Below, in pieces: positions 57,838-64,000 of a DNA stretch of 64,000 bases (position 1 is its first letter; every line of letters starts with the position of its first letter). The position numbers and the translations under genes are program-made. Below the pieces are notes generated by a model that saw nothing but the letters and a program-made list of their open reading frames with translations, searched no databases and was not told where the DNA came from. This DNA is from Halopseudomonas pachastrellae (GTDB lineage Bacteria; Pseudomonadota; Gammaproteobacteria; Pseudomonadales; Pseudomonadaceae). The DNA lies in the NCBI RefSeq assembly GCF_900114765.1, contig NZ_FOUD01000012.1:62001-126000 (forward strand), given 5' to 3'.

Positions 57838-59295
57838 CTACTTCTCCCACCCCCGGGTGTGCAGGATGTTGTCCAGGGTGCGACTGACGGAGGTGCAGTT
57901 GCGCACCATCTCAACCTTCTCCCAGGCTGAGCGCTCACCCTCGTGAATCAGGCGGTGCATGGCTTCACGGGTAGGCGGCGCCAGCAGGCGCAAGGGGTGA
58001 TCCCAGCGGTTACGCAGGAAGATGTTGATATCAGCGGTGTACTCCTGCGCGAGGACGCCGTAGGTCAGGTGCTGCATCAGATTGATGACCGGGCTCTTGA
58101 TACGTACGTTGTCGCGCGTAAAGCGCATGGCTTCAGCGGCACCCAGCTTGAGGAAACGCGCCTGAAAATGCGCCAGGTTGCGCAGGCGGCTGCGCGGCGC
58201 ATCCGGATCAGGCGTGATGGCCAGCGCCGCCGGGTTGGTCATGCTGGAGATGAAGTGATTCACACCATAGAGCCTGGCCAGACGCTTGGCCGGTAGGTCA
58301 TCGGCAAAGGAGCCGTCAATCCATTTCATGCCGGGCAGATAAGGCACGGTTTCACCGGCAGCGTTGCGACACATCAGGGTCACCGGCGGGTAAATGCCGT
58401 AAATGGCGCAGGACGCCATCACCGCCGAGCGGATCAGCACGTTGGGTGAGGTAATAGCATTGAGCAGACGCGGCGCCTGCTGGGTCGACAGCCCTGTCAC
58501 GGTGATATTGAGCTTGCGCCCGGTCAGCTCAAAGGCCTCCTGAAAGGTCATATCAGGAATGATCTTGGCCAGGTAGTCGCGCAGGTTGTCCACATCCATC
58601 GCGCGACTGCCGCCAAACAACGTCAGCGAGGGGCGGATGGCGGTGGTTTCTTCTACCTCGTGATGCAGGTTATCCAGGCTCAGTCGCTCGCGCAGCTCCA
58701 CATCCGGATGCGTGCAGGCCGTTGCCGCGAGAATGGACCCAGCGCTGCTGCCGGAAATGATCTCCGGCAGCAGGCCCTGATCGAACAACGCCTTGAGCAC
58801 GCCAGTATGGAAGAACCCGAGCACCGCACCGCCACTCAGCATCAGCGCCGTGCGGCCGTTGCAGTGGCTGGCGCGCAGAAAGAAATCCTGCTTCTCGGCC
58901 AGCGGAACAATCTCGTCATCGACCTCGTTTAGATCGTTCAGGGCACCACACAGCTCGTCAATATAGCGGGTGATCAGGTTCTTGGTGCCCAGGCGCGCCT
59001 TGTTGTAGAGCGATGGCTTGCCGATTCCGCCAAGGTTGCCGTGCACCCCTTCGTTGAGCACAAACAGCAGCTGGTGCCAGTCCTTGCGAAAGCGTAGGTC
59101 ACGCAATATATCCAGGCGCTGGCGTATCGAGCGGTAGTCGTAGCTTTCGCAGGCGTCATCCTGCTTCCAGTCGTCCAACCCCTGCTCGTGATCCCAGGCC
59201 GCTGCCAACTCGCTCCACTGTGCGTAGTCCTCGGCCTTCTCCATGGATTGCAGCAGCGCCTTGCTCTTGCCTCGCTGAAATAAATTAACCGCCAT
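57838..59295 (-). CDS. Patatin-like phospholipase with DUF3336 N-terminal domain
   Basis: A 485-residue lipid hydrolase. The N-terminal DUF3336 domain (about 1-140) has AWDHEQGLDDWKQDDACESY. The patatin domain has the oxyanion glycines MLSGGAVLGFFHTGV, the nucleophile Ser in ISGSSAGSI (about residue 182) and the catalytic Asp in WIDGSFADDLP. The architecture resembles yeast and bacterial triacylglycerol lipases of the SDP1/TGL type. It follows the WS/DGAT gene by 50 bases on the same strand, so it probably mobilises the storage lipid made by that enzyme. Confidence 0.9.
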   Translation of the reverse strand: MAVNLFQRGKSKALLQSMEKAEDYAQWSELAAAWDHEQGLDDWKQDDACESYDYRSIRQRLDILRDLRFRKDWHQLLFVLNEGVHGNLGGIGKPSLYNKARLGTKNLITRYIDELCGALNDLNEVDDEIVPLAEKQDFFLRASHCNGRTALMLSGGAVLGFFHTGVLKALFDQGLLPEIISGSSAGSILAATACTHPDVELRERLSLDNLHHEVEETTAIRPSLTLFGGSRAMDVDNLRDYLAKIIPDMTFQEAFELTGRKLNITVTGLSTQQAPRLLNAITSPNVLIRSAVMASCAIYGIYPPVTLMCRNAAGETVPYLPGMKWIDGSFADDLPAKRLARLYGVNHFISSMTNPAALAITPDPDAPRSRLRNLAHFQARFLKLGAAEAMRFTRDNVRIKSPVINLMQHLTYGVLAQEYTADINIFLRNRWDHPLRLLAPPTREAMHRLIHEGERSAWEKVEMVRNCTSVSRTLDNILHTRGWEK

Positions 59296-59345
59296 ACGTT
59301 ACTCCCCCGGCACGCTGAGTGCCGCCACAGTGCGATTGATCAGGT

Positions 59346-60965
59346 TCAAGCTGCGCCGGCCGGCTTGGCAGTGGCCGCGGCTGGCCCTTCAGTGGGGCGG
59401 CTGGACGTTTTGCGTCGGCGCCCGGCTTGTCGGCTTTTTTCAGGCTGGGCGCCCGGCGAACCGGCACCAGCTGGATCGCCGGCCGATGCGTCTATGGCCT
59501 GCTTGCGCGCTTCCAGCGCAACCGGCTCTGCGGCCGCTGCCTTTTCCAGCTCTGCCAGCAGGGCACGGTACTCATCAGTGGAGGCCGCCATGCAGGCGAT
59601 GTACTGATCCATGTCGGGCATCATTTTGCGGTCGGCCAGTACGCCAAGATTCAGATCGTCATAGATGCCGGTTAGGCAGTGGCTGACACCCATGCCATCG
59701 CACACCGGCGCAATGGGGAACACGTTGACGATCTTGGCGCCCGCAAAATAGCGCGGCTGCAGCCCGGGAATACCCGGCACATTGGTGATAAGCGTATTGA
59801 TCAGCGGCAACACCCCGGCAAGGCGCACCTTGTTCTGCACCCAGGCGCCAAGTGCGCGCACGTAGGGCGGGATCATGTCACCCACGGCGTTGTTCAGATC
59901 ACAGAGCACATCCCTGGCCAGCGGCACACCGCGCGCCGTGCGGCGGTGGACTGCCGCCAGCCGGTCCGTCGCATCGGCCATATCGGTGCCGATGCCGATG
60001 AACATCGCAGAAATGAGGTTACCGCAGTCCTTCATCGCCTCGCTCGGCCGCACCGACACCGGACACATCGACACCAGAGACTCATTGGCCGGCAACTGGT
60101 TGTGGTGCATCAGATAACGCCGCATGCCGCCGCCAATAATGGCGATGACCACATCATTCAGCGTGGCACCCGGGCACAGCTGCCGCATACGCTTGAGTTC
60201 GGGGATACTCCAGGTCAAGGCACCATAGGCACGATGCGGCGACACTTGGGCATTGAATAGGGTCCGCGGCACCCTGCGCTGCTCGGGTTGGGCCTCGTCA
60301 CGCAGGCGACGCACCAGGTCCAGACTCTTGCGCCCGGCCACCCAGCCAGCGCGCAAGCTACGCAAAGACTGCCCCATCATGCGCGGCGTAGTGCGTGCCC
60401 ACATCTCCAGCCGGGTTGGCGCGCGCTCCGCCACCTCAACCCGATCACGCCGGCCATATTCATGCTCGGCGGTCTCCTCCATCATCGCTGTGGTCAGCTC
60501 CAGGCTGGCCTTGCCGTCCACATAGGCGTGGTGGAAGCGAATCAGTACCGCAAAACTGTTCGGCGGAATGCCCGGTACGTTATTGACGCCCTCGATGATG
60601 TAGATCTCCCAGGGTGCGCGCTCCATGTCGACGCTGCGAGACATGGTACGGGCGGTGAAGATGCACAGCTGACGCCAGTCGCCCGGCTGCGGCAAGCCGA
60701 CATGCCGAACGTGGTATTCCAAATCGAAGTTTTCATCATCCAGCCAGTACGGATCATCCAGCTGGAAAGGTGCCTGCTCAAGGCGGCGGCGAAAGTAAGA
60801 CGTCGTGTTCAGGCGATCGGATATGTACTGCAGGATTTCCTTGTGTCGCACCAGCCCTCCTGGCGCACTGCTCTGATCACACAACCAGAGACTGCCAATC
60901 ATCATCGGCTGGTTTGGTGCCTCAAAATAGAAGAAGTGGGAATCCATTGGGGTCAGTTGTTTCAT
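59346..60965 (-). CDS. Wax ester synthase / diacylglycerol acyltransferase (WS/DGAT)
   Basis: A 539-residue bifunctional acyltransferase making wax esters or triacylglycerols from acyl-CoA. The catalytic HHAYVDG is near residue 142, and the N-terminal PMDSHFFYFEAPNQPMMIG and C-terminal NVPGIPGLQPRYFAGAKIVN are family motifs. After residue 490 comes a low-complexity Ala/Pro/Arg-rich tail (SRQAGRRRKTSSRPTEG) not part of the enzyme fold. ATG at 60965 replaces an upstream frame start that lacks homology. Acts at the cytoplasmic membrane during lipid storage. Confidence 0.92.
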   Translation of the reverse strand: MKQLTPMDSHFFYFEAPNQPMMIGSLWLCDQSSAPGGLVRHKEILQYISDRLNTTSYFRRRLEQAPFQLDDPYWLDDENFDLEYHVRHVGLPQPGDWRQLCIFTARTMSRSVDMERAPWEIYIIEGVNNVPGIPPNSFAVLIRFHHAYVDGKASLELTTAMMEETAEHEYGRRDRVEVAERAPTRLEMWARTTPRMMGQSLRSLRAGWVAGRKSLDLVRRLRDEAQPEQRRVPRTLFNAQVSPHRAYGALTWSIPELKRMRQLCPGATLNDVVIAIIGGGMRRYLMHHNQLPANESLVSMCPVSVRPSEAMKDCGNLISAMFIGIGTDMADATDRLAAVHRRTARGVPLARDVLCDLNNAVGDMIPPYVRALGAWVQNKVRLAGVLPLINTLITNVPGIPGLQPRYFAGAKIVNVFPIAPVCDGMGVSHCLTGIYDDLNLGVLADRKMMPDMDQYIACMAASTDEYRALLAELEKAAAAEPVALEARKQAIDASAGDPAGAGSPGAQPEKSRQAGRRRKTSSRPTEGPAAATAKPAGAA

Positions 60966-61435
60966 GGTCGACGTCCTCAATACCAGTTGGGTGTAAGCGC
61001 GACGGTTCAGGCGACCGCAACGCACAACGGAATCGAGCACCAGACGAAACTGCACATCCGATGCAGGCAGGGAAAGAGACTCTTATTGTAGAAAAGAAGA
61101 GAACAGCCCTGAGTTGATCCAAAACAAGATAATGCAATTCTTTGACCATTGAGTCACAGCCACCATGACAGATCAATACTCAATGTTTACGAGGCTCTGA
61201 AAGCACCTCTCTAGACAGCCTTAAGCCGCCAATGAGTGAGTCAAAAAACAAAAAAGAGTCAGCTGCCGCGCCGCAACCGCACCACAAAATGCACAGCAAC
61301 GCCCCAGAAAGGAACATCACCACTGCTCTCTTACCGGCCCATGCACGAAGCCAAAACAAGCACCGGCATCTGCACACAAAACTCGCCCAGCGCCGGGTAG
61401 AATGCCTGTAGCCACCCGCCAACCCCGGAGTCACC
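60966..61435. other. Long divergent intergenic region
   Basis: About 470 bases between the WS/DGAT and YafJ-type genes. Part of it (61080-61260) is AT-rich and contains several GAGTC/GACTC words, but no clear promoter, RNA gene or coding frame was recognised. It must hold both divergent promoters. Confidence 0.4.
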
Positions 61436-62212
61436 ATGTGCGAACTGCTTGGCATGAGCGCCAACGTCCCGACCGATATCTGCTTTAGCTTCGCCGGCCT
61501 GATGCGCCGCGGTGGCGACAGCGGCCCGCACCGTGATGGCTGGGGAGTGGCGTTCTACGAAGGCCGAGGGCTGCGCTGCTTTCACGACCCCAATCCTTGC
61601 CACAGCTCGGCCATTGCCAAGCTGATCGAGCAATACCCGATCAAGTCGGAAAACGTTATCTGCCATATCCGCCAGGCCAATGTCGGCGGCGTCAGCCTGG
61701 CCAACACCCACCCGTTCACCCGCGAACTCTGGGGCCAGTACTGGGCCTTCGCCCACAATGGCCAACTGGCCGGTTTCAACCCTGACAGCGGCCACTACAC
61801 CCCGGTCGGCGACACCGACAGCGAAGCCATCTTCTGCCACCTGCTGAATAACCTCGCCCGCCGCTACAGCAAGCCCCCAAGCCTTGCCGAGATCGCCGAC
61901 ACCCTCAGCCAATGCTGCGCCCCGCTGCGCGAACTGGGGGTATGCAACCTGATGCTGAGCAACGGCGACTGGCTGTTCACCCTGTGTACCAGCAAACTCC
62001 ACTGGATCACCCGCCGCGCGCCCTTCGGCCCCGCCGTGCTCAGTGACATTGACCTGGAAATCGACTTTCAGCAGCACACCACCCGCAACGACGTGGTGAC
62101 CGTGATCGCGACAGAACCGCTGACCAGCAATGAGCAGTGGCAGGCGTATGAGACTGGGGAGTGGCGGTTGTGGGAGAAGGGGGAAACAAAGATGAAAGGC
62201 CATTGCTACTAA
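61436..62212 (+). CDS. Class II glutamine amidotransferase, YafJ-like
   Basis: A 258-residue Ntn-hydrolase. Cys2 after the removed Met (MCELLGMSANVP) is the nucleophile. RRGGDSGPHRDGWGVAF, ICHIRQANVGG and THPFTRELWG with FAHNGQL are the glutaminase motifs. YafJ-type proteins lack a synthetase domain and their acceptor is unknown. ATG at 61436. Followed by a hairpin terminator shared with pilA. Confidence 0.9.
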   Translation: MCELLGMSANVPTDICFSFAGLMRRGGDSGPHRDGWGVAFYEGRGLRCFHDPNPCHSSAIAKLIEQYPIKSENVICHIRQANVGGVSLANTHPFTRELWGQYWAFAHNGQLAGFNPDSGHYTPVGDTDSEAIFCHLLNNLARRYSKPPSLAEIADTLSQCCAPLRELGVCNLMLSNGDWLFTLCTSKLHWITRRAPFGPAVLSDIDLEIDFQQHTTRNDVVTVIATEPLTSNEQWQAYETGEWRLWEKGETKMKGHCY

Positions 62213-62289
62213 GATTCTGAGCGTAGCTAGACCAAGTGCGCAGGAAGTGCCACCCACCAGGATGGAATCCAGACTCAGACGGCGCCCAT

Positions 62290-62319
62290 AAAAAACCCCC
62301 GGACAAACCGGGGGCTTTT
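62290..62319. terminator. Bidirectional terminator between the YafJ gene and pilA
   Basis: CCCCCGG (62296-62302) pairs with CCGGGGG (62308-62314) around ACAAA, with a run of A on the left and CTTTT on the right. It can serve the amidotransferase on the plus strand and pilA on the minus strand. Confidence 0.85.
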
Positions 62320-62378
62320 ATCGCAAAGAGCAACAAGCAGCGCGTGTAACTACTGCTAAAACTCTCTCCACCTATCCG

Positions 62379-62798
62379 TTAGCGGCAACCGGACGGGATA
62401 TGGGATGCATTACTCAAACCGGCACAAGTCCAACCCGAAATCTGGCCACTGGCAGTTACCGCCGGCGTCATGGTCAGAGTTTCGTTGGCCAGGGCGCCCG
62501 AAGAGAAAGCAACAGAGATAACACCCACGTTACTAACAGTCACCTCACCCGGGTCAAAGTATTGACCATCAAGCGCCGCCGCCGAAGCGATGGTGGTAGC
62601 GCTAGCAGCGGCCGCACCGGCCTCTGCTGTATCCACAGCGATATCAGCCTGCAGACCAGCGGTTGCCTTCAAGCCTTCAGTAGCTTGGGCGCGAGCGGTG
62701 TAGTCCTGGTAGGCCGGCAGTGCGATGGCAGCCAGGATACCGATGATCGCGACTACGATCATCAGCTCGATCAAGGTAAAACCCTTTTGAGCCTTCAT
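62379..62798 (-). CDS. pilA: Type IV major pilin PilA
   Basis: A 139-residue type IVa prepilin. The leader MKAQKG is cut by PilD before [20 protein letters not shown], the conserved helix with Glu5 of the mature form. The C-terminal disulfide loop is [14 protein letters not shown]. The middle is Ala/Ser/Thr-rich, as variable pilins are. AAGGAG precedes the ATG at 62798; a longer frame upstream has no pilin sequence. It is divergent from pilB, and an RpoN-type promoter lies upstream, expected to be driven by PilS-PilR. Confidence 0.95.
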   Translation of the reverse strand: MKAQKGFTLIELMIVVAIIGILAAIALPAYQDYTARAQATEGLKATAGLQADIAVDTAEAGAAAASATTIASAAALDGQYFDPGEVTVSNVGVISVAFSSGALANETLTMTPAVTASGQISGWTCAGLSNASHIPSGCR

Positions 62799-62844
62799 AG
62801 TAAACTCCTTTTGTGAGATAGCCGGTTGGCTACCTGACGTAAAA

Positions 62845-62859
62845 GCAAATGCTGTGCCA
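62845..62859 (-). promoter_or_regulatory. Sigma-54 promoter of pilA
   Basis: Minus strand TGGCACAGCATTTGC is an exact match to the -24/-12 consensus TGGCAC-N5-TTGC. It sits about 50 bases before the pilA ATG. Known pilA promoters in Pseudomonas are of this kind. Confidence 0.9.
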
Positions 62860-62944
62860 TCCACTGCAACCCCCTATCACTAAAGCTTTTCTAGCCAAAT
62901 TGAGCAGTAGCCACGACGCGAAAGCTCACACAAATAGGCCGAAA

Positions 62945-62961
62945 GTGACTTTTTTTGTCAC
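62945..62961. promoter_or_regulatory. Putative PilR binding dyad
   Basis: GTGAC-TTTTTTT-GTCAC is a perfect dyad about 100 bases upstream of the sigma-54 promoter, the distance usual for an enhancer. It contains TGTCA-like half-sites as described for PilR. Assignment is inference. Confidence 0.5.
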
Positions 62962-63067
62962 ACATCAAACACCCCGTACGCCTTCACCCGCACAACAGTG
63001 CAAATAGTAAGGCACGTGTACTATAGTGAAGAGTAAAGCGTAACGATTGATTGGAACATAAGGCCTC

Positions 63068-64000
63068 ATGGAAACTCCCGTTTTATCAGGGCTCGCACGC
63101 CGTATCGTGCAAGAAGGGATCCTAAGCTCGGAAGCTGCGGGCAAAGCATCTCAACAGGCAGCGCAAGATAAGATCCCGTTCATTACCCACCTCGTCCAAC
63201 GAAAGCTTGCCGACGCAAAGTCGCTAGCCATGGTGTGCGCAGACGAGTTCGGCTACCCCTACTTTGACCTGGCAGCACTGGAGAAGGAGGCGCAACCCAG
63301 CGAACTGGTCAGTGAAAAGCTGATACGCCAGCACAACGTTATGCCCCTGTTCAAGAGGGGCTCCAGACTGTACCTGGCCCTATCGGACCCAACCAATCAA
63401 CAAGCGCTTAGCGACATTCAGTTCAACACCGGCTTGATGACCGATGCAGTAATCGTGGAAGACGACAAGCTGCATAGCGCGATAGAAAAATACTTGGACA
63501 ACCCAACCGGTGGCTTGGGAGACATCGCGGATACCGACCTGGATGAACTTGACGTTCAAGCAGTAAAGGATGAAGACAAACAGGAAGGCGGCTCTGAAGC
63601 GGATGACGCGCCGATCGTAAGATTCGTCAACAAGATGCTGCTAGACGCCGTGCGCATGGGCTCTTCCGACTTGCATTTCGAACCCTATGAAAAGGTGTAC
63701 CGAGTGCGCTTTCGCACCGACGGCGTCCTCCACGAGGTGGCAAAACCCCCGCAGCAGCTCGGTGTCCGCATCGCAGCTCGCCTGAAGGTCATGTCTTCGA
63801 TGGACCTCGCCGAGCGTCGCAAACCTCAGGACGGCCGCATCAAGCTGAAGATATCCAAAAACAAGGCCATCGACTTCCGGGTCAATACCCTACCTACATT
63901 GTGGGGCGAAAAAGTAGTACTCCGGATCCTCGACTCTGAAAGTGCAAAAATGGGTATTGATGCCCTGGGCTACGAAGATGACCAGAAGCAGATGTATCTG
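63068..64000 (+). CDS. pilB: Type IV pilus assembly ATPase PilB, N-terminal part (cut by window edge)
   Basis: Direct translation from ATG 63068 gives 311 residues with no stop before the window end. The N-terminal T2SSE_N/MshEN-type domain begins METPVLSGLARRIVQEG and includes ADEFGYPYFDL. The ATPase part begins APIVRFVNKMLLDAVRMGSSD with HFEPYEKVYRVRFRTDG. Walker A would come after the edge. PilB powers pilus extension from the cytoplasmic face. ATAAGG stands before the ATG. A TATAGT near 63022 may be its -10. It is divergent from pilA, the usual Pseudomonas arrangement. Confidence 0.95.
   Translation, partial: METPVLSGLARRIVQEGILSSEAAGKASQQAAQDKIPFITHLVQRKLADAKSLAMVCADEFGYPYFDLAALEKEAQPSELVSEKLIRQHNVMPLFKRGSRLYLALSDPTNQQALSDIQFNTGLMTDAVIVEDDKLHSAIEKYLDNPTGGLGDIADTDLDELDVQAVKDEDKQEGGSEADDAPIVRFVNKMLLDAVRMGSSDLHFEPYEKVYRVRFRTDGVLHEVAKPPQQLGVRIAARLKVMSSMDLAERRKPQDGRIKLKISKNKAIDFRVNTLPTLWGEKVVLRILDSESAKMGIDALGYEDDQKQMYL

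Overview
The window reads as a chromosomal segment of a GC-rich gammaproteobacterium of the Pseudomonadaceae. The evidence is a Pseudomonas-type heptose-kinase LPS core operon (waaF-waaC-waaG-waaP plus extra kinases and a carbamoyltransferase), a pilSR/pilAB type IV pilus set with an RpoN-type pilA promoter, and the gene neighbours glnE-aceEF, bamD-rluD-pgeF-clpB, glyA next to a MorA-like protein, and mapZ next to radA. The wax-ester synthase and the blocks that are rearranged relative to P. aeruginosa (as I remember it) would fit the Halopseudomonas/P. pertucinogena side of the family. That placement is inference. No prophage, integrase, insertion sequence, tRNA, rRNA or CRISPR array was seen.

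Layout. 1-10.1 kb (minus strand): LPS inner and outer core assembly, mostly with 1-4 nt start/stop overlaps, ending in a glycosyltransferase cut by the left edge. 10.1-14.1 kb (minus): ilvE and glnE. 14.4-18.7 kb (plus): aceE-aceF behind a promoter region with twin 15-bp dyads. 19.1-23.5 kb (minus): clpB with a heat-shock promoter, then pgeF and rluD. 23.7-31.1 kb: bamD, nadE, a small PP0621-like protein, pilS-pilR and thiO. 31.5-37.6 kb: mqo, an M48 peptidase overlapping a DUF898 membrane protein, a periplasmic binding protein and glyA. 37.7-49.4 kb: a c-di-GMP-rich zone (MorA-like GGDEF-EAL enzyme, MapZ-type PilZ protein, stand-alone EAL protein) mixed with ettA, gdhA, radA and a two-domain PPK2. 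49.5-53.6 kb: mscL, rlmG, and a DUF6482 / (6-4) photolyase / DUF2256 operon. 53.6-61 kb (minus): a gene-free stretch with three perfect DnaA boxes, a Lon-like protease, a HemD-like protein, a patatin phospholipase and a WS/DGAT acyltransferase. 61.4-64 kb: a YafJ-type amidotransferase, pilA, and pilB cut by the right edge.

Most genes are housekeeping, and the unusual signals lie between them. (i) A roughly 215-bp repeat is present twice in opposite orientation (18.8-19.0 and 56.6-56.8 kb). Its two hairpins have different stem sequences in the two copies but keep their pairing. (ii) A second repeat family, built on tandem GCTGGAA units plus a conserved core and an inverted end, lies in two convergent gene junctions (24.7 and 45.4 kb), with a short relative at 10.06 kb. 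(iii) The photolyase operon has 11-bp-spaced TATACA repeats over its putative promoter, like a B12-photoreceptor (CarH/LitR) operator. (iv) Three perfect DnaA boxes lie far from any dnaA gene. (v) Recognisable promoter sites were found for sigma-54 (pilA), sigma-32 (clpB) and NtrC (gdhA). Three genes that are short or cut by the window edge were found by direct translation: the glycosyltransferase at 1-183, the 43-residue DUF2256 protein at 51081-51212, and pilB at 63068-64000.
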